64,000 nt of DNA. Origin: Streptomyces sp. V2I9 (GTDB taxonomy: Bacteria; Actinomycetota; Actinomycetes; Streptomycetales; Streptomycetaceae). A program made the translations under genes and the position numbers. Position 1 is the stretch's first letter. Each line of letters begins with the position of its first letter. Positions 36,269 to 45,344 of this stretch are shown here, piece by piece. Location of the stretch: NCBI RefSeq assembly GCF_030817475.1, contig NZ_JAUSZJ010000002.1, forward strand, positions 1,014,501 to 1,078,500, read 5' to 3'. The notes under the pieces were generated by a model. The model was given only the letters and a program-made list of their open reading frames with translations. It had not been told where the DNA came from and made no database searches.

Positions 36269-37207
36269 ATGTCCCGATCCCGGCATACCGCCCTGTTCGC
36301 GTTCATCACCGCCGCCGCCCTCACGCTCACCGCCTGCGCCGAGCCGACCGGCACGGCGGGCGGCCGATCCGGCGGGACCGCCGCCGAAGGGAGGGTGCCG
36401 AAGACGGACGTGGTCTCGGCGGTCCGCAAGGACGAGGCCGCCGCGCGACTGCTGCCCGCCGGGGTGCGCGAGGCGGGCACGCTGCGGATCGCCTCGTCCG
36501 TGGGCGCCCCGCCCAGCGCCTTCTACCGGGAGGACGGCTCCACCCCGGTCGGCGCCGACATCGACTTCGCGGACGCGGCGGCGCGGGTGCTCGGGGTGAC
36601 ACTGGAGCGCGAGGTGGCGTCCTTCGAGGCGATCCTGCCGGCGCTCGGCAGCGGCAAGTACGACCTGGGCACCGGGAACTTCGGCGTCACCGACGAACGC
36701 CGGGGGACCATCGACTTCGTGACGTACATCAACGATGGGCAGGGCTTCGCGGTCCGCGAGGACAGCACGCTCCAGGAGGTCACCGACCTCACCCAGCTGT
36801 GCGGTCTGAACGTGGCCACCGCGGCGGGCACCACGTTCGAGGTGACGCTCCAGGAGAACCGGCCCCGGTGCGCGGCGGCGGGCAGGAAGCCCTACGAGGT
36901 GAAGACCTACGCCGACCCGGCGGCCATCTGGATATCGCTCCAGCAGAAGCGCAGCGATGTGGTGATGTCCACCATCAACGGGCTGCGGTACGCGGTGACC
37001 CAGCAGGAGGGGCTGCGCTTCCTCAACGAGTTCAAGCGGCTCGACGTGGGCTTCGCCTTCAAGAAGGGCACTCCGCTCGCCCCCGCCTTCCGGGCCGCGG
37101 TCAACCGGCTCAAGGAGGACGGGACGTACGACCGCATCCTGAAGAAGTGGGGCACCTCCGGGTCCGCGATCGAGACCTCGCGGATCTCGCCGCCCGAGCT
37201 GAAATGA
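36269..37207 (+). CDS. Amino-acid-type ABC transporter substrate-binding lipoprotein
   Basis: ATG 36269 follows GGAGAA. The 312-residue protein has a signal peptide with lipobox LTAC (Cys at residue 20) and a family 3 solute-binding domain (VREAGTLRIASSVGAPPSAFY, GADIDFADAAARVLG, KYDLGTGNFGVTDERRGTIDF, AVTQQEGLRFLNEF). It is a paralogue of the binding protein at 30231 and is divergent from the permease operon, so it probably delivers a second ligand to the same permeases. It is the gene preceded by the Cys leader peptide. Confidence 0.9.
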   Translation: MSRSRHTALFAFITAAALTLTACAEPTGTAGGRSGGTAAEGRVPKTDVVSAVRKDEAAARLLPAGVREAGTLRIASSVGAPPSAFYREDGSTPVGADIDFADAAARVLGVTLEREVASFEAILPALGSGKYDLGTGNFGVTDERRGTIDFVTYINDGQGFAVREDSTLQEVTDLTQLCGLNVATAAGTTFEVTLQENRPRCAAAGRKPYEVKTYADPAAIWISLQQKRSDVVMSTINGLRYAVTQQEGLRFLNEFKRLDVGFAFKKGTPLAPAFRAAVNRLKEDGTYDRILKKWGTSGSAIETSRISPPELK

Positions 37208-37223
37208 TCCGGGGCCTGTCGGC

Positions 37224-38438
37224 TCAGCAGTCGCAGCCGCAGGACTCTCCGCAACAGCAGCAGCCCTCGCCGCACTGGCTGCAGCAGTCGCACGCCTCGC
37301 AGCAGTCACCGCAGTTGCCGCAGGGCGCCTCCCGCCGCTCCCGGCTCCAGGGGTCCTCGTAGCTCCCGCAGCACATCTGGCAGGTGCAGGCGAGCCCGGC
37401 CCAGACGAGGCACCCGGCGATCAGCCCGCGCCGGTCGCGGGGCGGCTGCGGCGGGGGCGGCGGGGAGCCCGGACCGCCGGGGGCGTACGGGGTGCCGGGC
37501 GGTGCCCCGTACGGATTGCCCGGCGGGGGCCCGAAGGAACCGTCCGGCGTCAGCAGCCCCGAGCTCTCCTGGTGGGAGCAGGAGGAGGTGCCGAACGCGC
37601 GGTCGACCGAACGGCGCAGTTCGTGGGCGAGCAGCACGTGGACGAGCCGGGCGTCGGCGAACTCCACCTCGCGCAGCGCGAGCCGTACGCCGTGCAGCGC
37701 GTCGTCGCAGAGCCGGCGCGCCTCGGCGAGCGGAGTGCCGGTGGCCGTCAGCGGGTTCCAGGCGCCTGACGCCGCGTCGGCCTCCCGGTCCTCGACGGCG
37801 TCCAGCAGATGGGCGAGCCGGCCGAAGAGCCGGCCCGCCTCCGCGAGCGGCGCGGCGTTCTGCGGCTTCCCGGCGAGGACCGCCGTGTGCGCGAAGGCGG
37901 CGGCGGTGGCGGTCTCGGTGGGTTCGGTGACCGTCAGCAGCGGGGTGCCGGGACCGGCGAGCGTCTCGATGCCGGTCTGCCGGTCCACCGCGTCGACCAG
38001 GAGGGCGGTGTCGAAGCCCAGGGCGGCTCCCGTCCTGGCTCCGGCCCGGTCCCACCCGGCCGCCACCCGGCGCGCGGCGGCGGCGACCGGGCGGCGGGCC
38101 AACAGCCCGTCCCGGTCGGCGACGTGGTCGCGGACCTTGGCCGACGCGAGGACGAGCGAGACGGCGGCGGCGAGCCGGGCCCCCTCCCCCCGCGCCACCG
38201 GCGCGGTGCGCATGGCGCGCAACGGACAGGGGCCCGCGGTGCGCCGGCCCGCGGGTGTCCGGCCCGCCTGAGCCTCCGTCAGGACAGAGACGATCAGACC
38301 GTCATAGTTCGTCACAATACGGGCGAACTGTCCGTGATCCGCCCTCAGGGCCAGGCAGAGACCGCAGAGATGAGCCATCCATTCGGTCCTGAGTCCTTCG
38401 GTGAGCCGGTGGGTACAGGGCCTGACGATTCCGAACAC
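37224..38438 (-). CDS. DUF5685 family protein with Cys-rich tail
   Basis: GTG 38438 follows GGGGGAA at six bases; the frame continues upstream to 38495 without a site. The 404-residue protein begins FGIVRPCTHRLTEGL and MAHLCGLCLALRADHGQ, the DUF5685 pattern with paired Cys. Most of it is alpha-helical and Ala rich. A Pro/Gly spacer (about residues 320-355) leads to a membrane-like stretch RRGLIAGCLVWAGLACTC and a final segment with about 19 Cys in some 55 residues (CCEACDCCSQCGEGCCCCGE). Metal binding by the tail is likely but unproven. It converges on the binding-protein gene with 16 bases between. Confidence 0.75.
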   Translation of the reverse strand: MFGIVRPCTHRLTEGLRTEWMAHLCGLCLALRADHGQFARIVTNYDGLIVSVLTEAQAGRTPAGRRTAGPCPLRAMRTAPVARGEGARLAAAVSLVLASAKVRDHVADRDGLLARRPVAAAARRVAAGWDRAGARTGAALGFDTALLVDAVDRQTGIETLAGPGTPLLTVTEPTETATAAAFAHTAVLAGKPQNAAPLAEAGRLFGRLAHLLDAVEDREADAASGAWNPLTATGTPLAEARRLCDDALHGVRLALREVEFADARLVHVLLAHELRRSVDRAFGTSSCSHQESSGLLTPDGSFGPPPGNPYGAPPGTPYAPGGPGSPPPPPQPPRDRRGLIAGCLVWAGLACTCQMCCGSYEDPWSRERREAPCGNCGDCCEACDCCSQCGEGCCCCGESCGCDC

Positions 38439-38747
38439 GACGTTCCCCCGTGAGCCGTTCAGCCGGTGCGCGACGCTCGCGTACCGGAGCGCCATGCATC
38501 GTATCGAGCCATCCGTTCACCCGTCCGTCGGCAGGATCACCCGTACGGGCCGAAGCATCATATTTTCTTTTCGCAACCCCCCTGATGCAGGACGAACCCT
38601 GACGAATCGCCACATCCTCTGCACCAGTCGCGTCACGAATCGCCTGCGAGCCGACTATCTACTTGGCGCGGTATCCGCATCATGGACGACCATAGGGATA
38701 CGAAAGAGATGCGGAACACGACAGAACCGCGGTGAGAGGAGGCATCC
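38439..38747. other. Intergenic region with divergent promoters
   Basis: These 309 bases lie between DUF5685 and sflA. An AT-richer stretch near 38557-38580 stands out from the background and may mark a promoter or binding site for either gene, but no hexamer pair is clear. Confidence 0.35.
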
Positions 38748-39191
38748 ATGGGATCGGTGCGCAAGGCAAGTGCCTGGCTGGGCCTCGTGGAGGACAACGA
38801 CGAGCGGTACTACGACGACGAGTACAACGAGGGTCCGGAGACGGGTGCGGGCAACCAGGCCTGGGTCACCGACCCGCGGGTGCAGGTGGCCGCGGAGGCC
38901 GCCCAGGAGCAGGACCGCCGGATCGCGACGGTGACCCCGGACAGCTTCCGGGACGCGCGGGCCATCGGCGAGCTGTTCCGGGACGGCGTCCCGGTGATCG
39001 TCAACCTCACGGCCATGGACCCCGCCGACGCCAAGCGCGTGGTGGACTTCGCCGCCGGGCTGATCTTCGGTCTGCGCGGCTCGATCGACCGGGTGGCCAC
39101 CCGCGTCTTCCTGCTCTCCCCCGCCGACACCCAGGTGGTGGCGGGCGAAGCCGCCGGCCGCAAGGCCGACGGCTTCTTCAACCAGAGCTGA
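38748..39191 (+). CDS. sflA: SepF-like cell division protein SflA
   Basis: ATG 38748 follows GAGGAGG. The 147-residue protein has an N-terminal membrane-targeting helix ([18 protein letters not shown]), an acidic Tyr-rich linker and the SepF core from about residue 60 ([43 protein letters not shown] spans the conserved block), ending [11 protein letters not shown]. It closely resembles what I recall of the S. coelicolor SepF paralogue SflA, which influences FtsZ polymerisation and hyphal growth. The true sepF normally sits beside ftsZ, which is not here. Confidence 0.85.
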   Translation: MGSVRKASAWLGLVEDNDERYYDDEYNEGPETGAGNQAWVTDPRVQVAAEAAQEQDRRIATVTPDSFRDARAIGELFRDGVPVIVNLTAMDPADAKRVVDFAAGLIFGLRGSIDRVATRVFLLSPADTQVVAGEAAGRKADGFFNQS

Positions 39192-39260
39192 GCAGGGCGC
39201 TCGCCGGAAGGGGGTCCGGTCAACGCCGCCGGCCGGCGCGTGCGTTCCGGCGCACCTCCG

Positions 39261-40481
39261 TCACCGGAAGGCGTCGAGACCGGTGAGCGCCTTGCCCAGG
39301 ACCAACTGGTGCATCTCCACGGTCCCCTCGTAGGTGAGCACCGACTCCAGGTTGGTCGCGTGCCGCATCACCGGGTACTCCAGCGAGATCCCGTTGGCCC
39401 CGAGGATCGTGCGCGCGGTGCGGCAGATCTCGATCGCCTCCCGCACGTTGTTGAGCTTGCCGAAGCTGACCTGTTCCGGCCGGAGCGTCCCCGCGTCCAT
39501 CCGGCGGCCGAGGTGGTGGGCGAGCAGGATTCCCTTGTGCAGCTCCAGCGCCATGTCCGCCAGCTTGGCCTGGGTGAGCTGGAAACCGCCGATCGGCCGC
39601 CCGAACTGCTCCCGGACCCGCGCGTAGTCGAGGGCCGACTCGAAGCTGGCGCGCGCCGCGCCCATGGCCCCCCAGACGATGCCGTACCGCGCGTGGCTCA
39701 GACAGCTCAGCGGGCCGCGCAGCCCTTTCGCCTCCGGCAGTACCGCGTCGCCCGGCAGCCGCACCTCGTCCATGACCAGTTCGCTGGTGACCGAGGCCCG
39801 CAGCGACCACTTGTGCCGGATCTCCGGGGCCGAGAAGCCGGGGGCGTCGGTCGGCACGACGAACCCCCGGATGCCCCGGCCGTCCTCCCCCTCGTCGGTC
39901 TGCGCCCAGACGACGGCGACCCCGGCGACCGAACCGTTGGTGATCCACATCTTGCGGCCGGTGAGCACCCAGTCCGCACCGTCGCGCTTGGCGTACGCGC
40001 GCATCCCGGCCGGGTCCGAGCCGTGGTCGGGCTCGGTCAGGCCGAAGCAGCCGATGATCTCGCCGGCCGCCATGCCGGGCAGCCAGCGCCGCTTCTGCTC
40101 CTCGGAGCCGTAGCGGTGGATCGCGTACATGGCGAGCGATCCCTGTACGGAGACGAGCGAGCGGATGCCGGAGTCGGCGGCCTCCAGCTCCAGACAGGCC
40201 AGCCCGTACTGGACGGCGCTCGCCCCTGCGCAGCCGTACCCGTCCAGGGACATGCCGAGCGCGCCCAGTGCGCCGAGTTCGCGGGCCAGCTCCCGGATGC
40301 CGGGCAGCTCGCCCTTTTCGTACCACTCGGCGATGTGCGGCAGGACGCGGTCGGCGGCCCAGGTGCGGACGGTGTCGCGGACAGCGAGGTCGTCGGGGCC
40401 GAGCAGGTCGTCGATGCCGAGGGGATCCGTGGCGTCGAACGGCGGGAGTTTCGACGGTTTCGCGGACTCGGTGCTGGACAT
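39261..40481 (-). CDS. Acyl-CoA dehydrogenase, glutaryl-CoA dehydrogenase-like
   Basis: I start at ATG 40481, which has GGAGG eight bases upstream; the frame extends to 40505. The 406-residue enzyme has the acyl-CoA dehydrogenase fold: CFGLTEPDHGSDPAGM and WITNGSVAGVAVVWAQTD (FAD contacts), YARVREQFGRPIGGFQLTQ and the catalytic Glu in LTYEGTVEMHQLVLG near the C terminus. The Glu position and overall sequence are closest to glutaryl-CoA dehydrogenases, which oxidise and decarboxylate glutaryl-CoA from lysine or tryptophan breakdown, but the substrate is not proven. Confidence 0.85.
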   Translation of the reverse strand: MSSTESAKPSKLPPFDATDPLGIDDLLGPDDLAVRDTVRTWAADRVLPHIAEWYEKGELPGIRELARELGALGALGMSLDGYGCAGASAVQYGLACLELEAADSGIRSLVSVQGSLAMYAIHRYGSEEQKRRWLPGMAAGEIIGCFGLTEPDHGSDPAGMRAYAKRDGADWVLTGRKMWITNGSVAGVAVVWAQTDEGEDGRGIRGFVVPTDAPGFSAPEIRHKWSLRASVTSELVMDEVRLPGDAVLPEAKGLRGPLSCLSHARYGIVWGAMGAARASFESALDYARVREQFGRPIGGFQLTQAKLADMALELHKGILLAHHLGRRMDAGTLRPEQVSFGKLNNVREAIEICRTARTILGANGISLEYPVMRHATNLESVLTYEGTVEMHQLVLGKALTGLDAFR

Positions 40482-40583
40482 GAGGGTGCCTCCGGCGGCT
40501 CGCACGGTGCTCGGAGGGACCGGGTGACGCCCGCCCTCCGAAAACTAGCAGTGGTAGTCAGGGCGTCGTGCTGACGTTACGGC

Positions 40584-42318
40584 TCAGTGTGCCGCTCGTC
40601 CAGAGCCGGTCGCCTCGGCCGGTTCGCGGCGCGCGGGCACCATCGGGCGCGGGAGCGGGCGGCCCGGTCCGGGCGCTCGGACGGCTCCGGAGGCCCGGCA
40701 TCCGGCTTCCGCGGCCTCGTGGCCCTCGGCTCCGGCTTCCGCGGCCTCGGGGCACGCCGGCGCCGCCTCCTTCGCCGGGCAGTCCATGGCCCTCGGCAAC
40801 CGCAGCGCGGCCAGCGCGCCGAGCAGCAGCAGGGCGGCGCTGACGAAGAGCGTGAGGTGGAGGCCGTCGACGAAGGCGTGCCGGGCGGTGGAGCGCAGCA
40901 GGTCGCCCATCGGCCCGCCCAGGCGGGCGGCCACCTGGTACGCCTCGCCCAGCGAGTGGGACGCCGCCGCTCCGGCGTCGGCGGGGACGCCCTTCTCGTG
41001 CAGGGAGGCGAGACCCGGAGCGTACGCGGCGTTCATGACACTGCCGAGCAGGGCGATGCCGAGGCCCGCGCCCAGTTGGTAGGAGGTCTCGCCTATCGCC
41101 GCCGCACCGCCCGCCCGCTCCGGCGGGGCGTCGCTCAGCATCGATTCGTACGCCCCGAAGAGCGTGGTCTGCAGTCCGAAGCCGAGCAGGACGAAGCCGC
41201 AGGTCAGCAGGGCGGGCCGGTCGTGCTGTCCCATCGAGGTGAGGAGCAGCACCGAGGCGGCGGTCAGGACGAAGCCCCAGCCGACCATCCGGCGGGGTCC
41301 GACGCGGCGCAGGGTGTACGAGCCGGTGGCGCCCGCCGCCATCGCCGCGAAGGTCAGCGGCAGCAGCCGCAGGCCGGTCTCCAGCGGGCTGAGGCCCAGC
41401 ACCAGCTGGAGGTACTGGACGGCGATGAGCTGGAGGCCGACCAGCGCCAGCATGGCGAGCACGATGCAGCCGACGGCGGTGGAGAAGGCCGGGCGGGCGA
41501 ACATCGTCACGTCGATCAGGGGGTGGCTGCGGCGTTTCTGGCGGCGTACGAAGAGGATCAGGAGCGTCAGCCCGAGGGTCAGCGGGACCAGCGCGACCGG
41601 GTCCAGGAGGCCCGTGCCGCCGCCCAGCCGCTTGACGCCCAGAACGACGCCGAGCACCCCGGCGGCGGCCATCAGCGCGCCCAGCACGTCCCACGGGCCG
41701 TCGCCGCCGCCGCGCGACTCGGGCAGCAGCCAGCGGCCCAGCGGCAGGATCACGGCCATCAGCGGGATGTTGATCAGAAAGACCGAGCCCCACCAGAAGT
41801 GCTCGACCAGGAAGCCGCCGACGACCGGCCCGGTGGCCGCGCCGACCGCGGCGACGGCGGTCCACACGCCGATGGCGAGCGCCCGCTCGCGGCGGTCGGG
41901 GAAGACCTGGCGCACGATCGACAGCGTCGCCGGCATGATCATCGCGCCGCCGACGCCGAGCAGGGCGCGGGCCGCTATGAGGACGGCGGGCGTGTCCGCC
42001 CGTCGCGGCGACCGCGGAGGCCGCGCCGAACAGCGCGTAGCCCAGGAGCAGCACGCGTCGCCTGCCGACCCGGTCACCGAGGGTGCCGAAGAGGATGAGG
42101 AGCGAGGCGCAGACGAGGGGGTAGGCGTCGACGATCCACAGGAGGGCGGTGCCGCTCGGGCGGAGGTCCTCGGTGAGGGAGGGGACGGCGACGTGGAGCA
42201 CGGTCGCGTCGAGCGCGACGACCAGGAGACTGAGGCAGAGGACCACGAGGACGACCCAGCGGTTGGCGCCGTCGGCGGCCTGGCGCAGCCGTCCCGCGGC
42301 CGTGGTCGTCCCGGACAT
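40584..42318 (-). pseudogene. MFS drug exporter (DHA2/EmrB type), frameshifted
   Basis: ATG 42318 with GGGAGG upstream opens a normal 14-helix exporter start: WVVLVVLCLSLLVVALDATV with motif D-like residues, then FGTLGDRVGRRRVLLLGYALFGAASAVAA. Near 41998-42001 the protein moves to another frame, resuming ADTPAVLIAARALLGVGGAM and continuing intact to 40584. Total length is 1735 bases, 578 codons plus one, so one extra base (in a short G run on the minus strand) explains it; deleting it restores a 577-residue protein. The rest is complete, with a long Ala/Glu/Gly tail. Either a young pseudogene or a sequence error. Confidence 0.8.
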
Positions 42319-42822
42319 CTCCGTACCTCCCGATGGTTCCTCGCGCTCGGCGGGCCGGCGGCGACGCGGGGCGCGCGTCCCTCGGGCCCGGCATCGACGG
42401 GCGAGTGAAGCGCCAGCGTACGCGAGTTCGGTGTGGTCACACGTGGTGCACGTCATACCCCGGCCCGCGGCACAGTGTGGCGTACGCCATGCCGGGTCCG
42501 ATCGGGGGCTCCCCTCCCCCGGAGCCGGGGGCCGCCCCCGGCGCGGGCCGGCCGGGGGACGCGGGCGTCGGCGCGACCGAGGGTGCCTCACTCGAATGGC
42601 GGTATCAATGCCGGAAATCCAGATGCGGCCCTATTCCGAGAGATCAAACATACGGACGAACGGAACGGACGGGGAATCCGCCGAACAGGCGGAACCAAGA
42701 TCACTCGGATTCTTCCCCGGCCCGGAAAAGAAGCCGTTGCGAGACGAAGTCCACATCACATCGTCATCACAAAGCGGCCGGTTCGGCCTGCTCCCACACT
42801 CACTCGCTGTAACGTCGATTGG
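42319..42822. other. Intergenic region, no gene seen
   Basis: These 504 bases between the exporter start and the phosphatase start hold upstream regions for both divergent genes. The part from about 42600 to 42800 is AT-richer than average. Open frames here are extensions without coding bias. Confidence 0.4.
42810..42815 (+). promoter_or_regulatory. -10 element for a leaderless phosphatase transcript
   Basis: TAACGT ends seven bases before the GTG at 42823, which lacks a Shine-Dalgarno site, suggesting a leaderless message. Confidence 0.4.
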
Positions 42823-43842
42823 GTGCGTACCGACATCTTTGCCCGGCTGGACCGGGAGCCGGAACCGCCGAAGATAGAGGCGCCGCGGATGAGCCGTCAC
42901 CGCATCGCCCTCTTCGGCGGAACGCTGGCGTTCTATGTCGCCATCGTCTGGGCGGTGCTGATCACGTCCTGGCTGGTGGCTCTGGACTGGAAGGTCATGC
43001 TGTTCCGGCCCTACCAGCAGTGGCCGGAGCTGCACGCCTTCCTCGACTACTACGTCGTGCTCGGCCAGCGCGGCCCCACGGCGGTGATGGTCGCCTGCTG
43101 GCTGGGCTGGCGCTCCTGGCGTCAGCACACGCTGCGACCGCTGCTGGTCCTCGGCACGTCCCTGCTGCTGCTCAATGTGACGGTGGGCGCGGTCAAGCTG
43201 GGACTCGGGCGGCTCGGCCCGCACTACGCGACGCAGATCGGCTCGGCCGAGATGTTCGCCGGCGGGGATATATTTCCCTCCGGGCACACCGCGAACGCTG
43301 TCGTGACCTGGGGAATCCTCGCCTACCTGGCCACCACGCCACGCGCCAGACGCTATCTGTCGGCCGTCTCCGCGACGGTCTCGCTGGGCGTCGGCCTGAC
43401 CACGGTCTACATCGGTACGCACTGGCTCAGCGATGTCCTGCTGGGCTGGGCGGCCGGGCTGCTCATCCTGCTGGCGCTGCCGTGGTTCGAGCCGCTGATC
43501 GCCCGGACCGAGGCATGGATCTTCGCGCTGCGCGAACGGTGGCGGGAACGCCGCGGCGGGGGCCGACCGGCCCCCGTGGCCGATGCCGGGCCGCAGCCGG
43601 TGCTGCTGCCGCAGTCGATGGCCACCGAGGGCCTCACCGCCGAGGCGGTGGTGACCGCCCCGCCGGAGCCGGTCCCGTCCGCCGGGCACGCGGGTACGGG
43701 CGTCCGGGCGCGGGCCCACACCGGGCACCCCGCGCGGCCGGGCGGCATGCCGGTCGCCCCGGCGGGCGTCCGCCGCCCGCCGCCGCACACCGACCGGGGC
43801 CCGCGCCCCGGCAGCACGGCGCGCCCGATGACCGGCGGCTGA
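42823..43842 (+). CDS. PAP2-family membrane phosphatase
   Basis: The 339-residue protein has about five membrane helices and the three PAP2 motifs: KLGLGRLGP (motif 1), PSGHT (motif 2, after GGDIF) and VYIGTHWLSDVLLGW (motif 3 with His and Asp). It should dephosphorylate a lipid phosphate such as phosphatidate or undecaprenyl pyrophosphate outside the membrane. A Pro/Ala-rich cytoplasmic tail of about 110 residues is extra. I prefer GTG 42823 (leaderless); ATG 42889 would remove 22 residues. Confidence 0.85.
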   Translation: MRTDIFARLDREPEPPKIEAPRMSRHRIALFGGTLAFYVAIVWAVLITSWLVALDWKVMLFRPYQQWPELHAFLDYYVVLGQRGPTAVMVACWLGWRSWRQHTLRPLLVLGTSLLLLNVTVGAVKLGLGRLGPHYATQIGSAEMFAGGDIFPSGHTANAVVTWGILAYLATTPRARRYLSAVSATVSLGVGLTTVYIGTHWLSDVLLGWAAGLLILLALPWFEPLIARTEAWIFALRERWRERRGGGRPAPVADAGPQPVLLPQSMATEGLTAEAVVTAPPEPVPSAGHAGTGVRARAHTGHPARPGGMPVAPAGVRRPPPHTDRGPRPGSTARPMTGG

Positions 43843-43890
43843 CCCCGCCTCCTACTCCGTACGCCGAAAGGCTCCGACGCCTCCTCGCGT

Positions 43891-43928
43891 ACGCCGAAGG
43901 CCCCGACCGCGGTCGGGGCCTTCGGCGT
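43891..43928. terminator. Bidirectional hairpin terminator
   Basis: Two perfect 18-base arms (43891-43908 and 43911-43928; left arm ACGCCGAAGGCCCCGACC) lie between the phosphatase stop and the convergent inhibitor gene. Confidence 0.75.
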
Positions 43929-43942
43929 TCCGGGACCGGTGC

Positions 43943-44158
43943 TCAGCCCACCCAGCAGCGCGTCACGGTGCCGTCCTCGACCTGGAAGTTGATGCGGCCG
44001 TGCCGGAACTCCATGGTGAGGAACGTGCCCGGCGGGACCGCCCGGACCGTGTCCCAGCCGTGGCTCCTGGCCTGCTGTTCGGCCGTGCCGGCGGCGAGGC
44101 CGACGTACGCCTCGGTGTCGTCGTCGGGCTGTGCCGGAGGGGTCGGTAGAGATGCCAT
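43943..44158 (-). CDS. I78-family peptidase inhibitor
   Basis: The 71-residue protein has the I78 pattern: a helix AYVGLAAGTAEQQARSHGW, then TVRAVPPGTFLTMEFRHGRINFQVEDGTVTRCWVG with the reactive loop around the Arg-Pro-Gly segment. No signal peptide is seen, so it may protect the cytoplasm from endogenous serine proteases. Two streptogrisins are encoded in the same window, but a functional link is only a possibility. ATG 44158 has GGTGAAGG upstream. Confidence 0.8.
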   Translation of the reverse strand: MASLPTPPAQPDDDTEAYVGLAAGTAEQQARSHGWDTVRAVPPGTFLTMEFRHGRINFQVEDGTVTRCWVG

Positions 44159-44519
44159 GCCTTCACCGTAGGCGGCCCCGGACCGCGAAGGAAGGGCGGG
44201 CCGGGCGGGCCTGCCGTCGCATCGCCACGTGCCGGGGCGGTCACGCTTGTGTCACAGGATCCCCACACGCCGATACGCGATTCCATTCATCGGAACGGGC
44301 CGGTCGAAACCCTCCACCCGCAATAGCGGGCCCCGTCGTTCAGGTGTCCGAAAGAGTGCGCGCATCCTGTCGGAATCACGGGGATGACCTGCCCCCTTTT
44401 CCCTCTTCGCAGGGTGCCGCCCGAGCGGCCGCGCCATGGGGAATTTCCCTCTTCTCCCACCGCCCTTTCCCTGCCGCACATTTCCCCCACGGACCCTGCG
44501 GCGATCGGCGGAGGTGTTC
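44159..44519. other. Intergenic region, no gene seen
   Basis: These 361 bases contain the inhibitor promoter region and the downstream end of the glycosyltransferase operon. Frames present lack coding bias and I see no strong hairpin. Confidence 0.4.
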
Positions 44520-45344
44520 TCACCCGCTCGCCGGAGCGGGCTCCAGCCGGAGGCAGAGATCGTTGTCGGCGGTGTAGCACGGGGTGGCCAGCACGCCGGG
44601 GGCCGCCGGGACGCTCGGGTAGACGAAGGACTTGTGACGGGACCACACGTCGTCGAGAATCCGCGAGATCCGCACCCGCTCCCCGCCCGCAGCCGGGACC
44701 AGCCAGAGCTGCCAGAGCTGCGTCTCGGGAACCGGCCCGGCGGCCGGCGGAGCGTAGGGCAGGGTGAAGGCGAAGGCTCCGGTGGCCCCGTCCGCCAGGG
44801 TGATCGGGACCGTGTGCACCCGCGCCGGGTCCCCCGGCAGCCGGGCCTGCACGGCAGCCCCCTCCTCCGCGGTGATCCCGTACAGCACCCCCTCGACCGT
44901 CATGCCGTCCGGACCGGCGACGACGGCCCCCGCCTCGGCGTGCGGGGCGCGGACCCAGCAGCGCAGCGCGAGGCGGCCGTCGGCGGTCGGGTAGGGCACC
45001 CGCGCGGTGATGCCCGGAGCGCCGGTGTCCGGGCTGCGGTCCACGAGGGCCCGCAGGTCCCGCAGCCCCGGCTCCACGCTCCGCGCCCGCTCGGCGCCCG
45101 GCTCCTCGACGTAGGCGTCCCAGCGCCCCTCCGCGAGGAGGGCGGAGGCAGGGAGCACCGCCCGCGACCGGCCGGGGCCGAAGCCGCTGAGCGGTATGCG
45201 CACCGTGCCGCCCGGTCCGGCGCCCGCCGCGCCCCGGCGGCGCAGGAGCAGCGTGGCCGCGGCGGCGACCGGGGTGGTCAGGTGGAAGGTGAGCGTTCCG
45301 CCCGGATCGGCGGCGCAGTCGGCCCGTACGGCGGTGGGGCTCAT
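44520..45344 (-). CDS. Hypothetical protein paired with a glycosyltransferase
   Basis: ATG 45344 overlaps the glycosyltransferase stop as ATGA and has GGGGAGG upstream. The 274-residue protein looks like two beta-sandwich halves: GGTLTFHLTTPVAAAATLLLRRRG and RIPLSGFGPGRSRAVLP in the first, VPITLADGATGAFAFTLPYAPP and QLWQLWLVPAAGG in the second, ending in a conserved SRHKSFVYPSVP segment. I do not recognise the family. Its coupling with the glycosyltransferase suggests a role in a surface glycan. Confidence 0.7.
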   Translation of the reverse strand: MSPTAVRADCAADPGGTLTFHLTTPVAAAATLLLRRRGAAGAGPGGTVRIPLSGFGPGRSRAVLPASALLAEGRWDAYVEEPGAERARSVEPGLRDLRALVDRSPDTGAPGITARVPYPTADGRLALRCWVRAPHAEAGAVVAGPDGMTVEGVLYGITAEEGAAVQARLPGDPARVHTVPITLADGATGAFAFTLPYAPPAAGPVPETQLWQLWLVPAAGGERVRISRILDDVWSRHKSFVYPSVPAAPGVLATPCYTADNDLCLRLEPAPASG

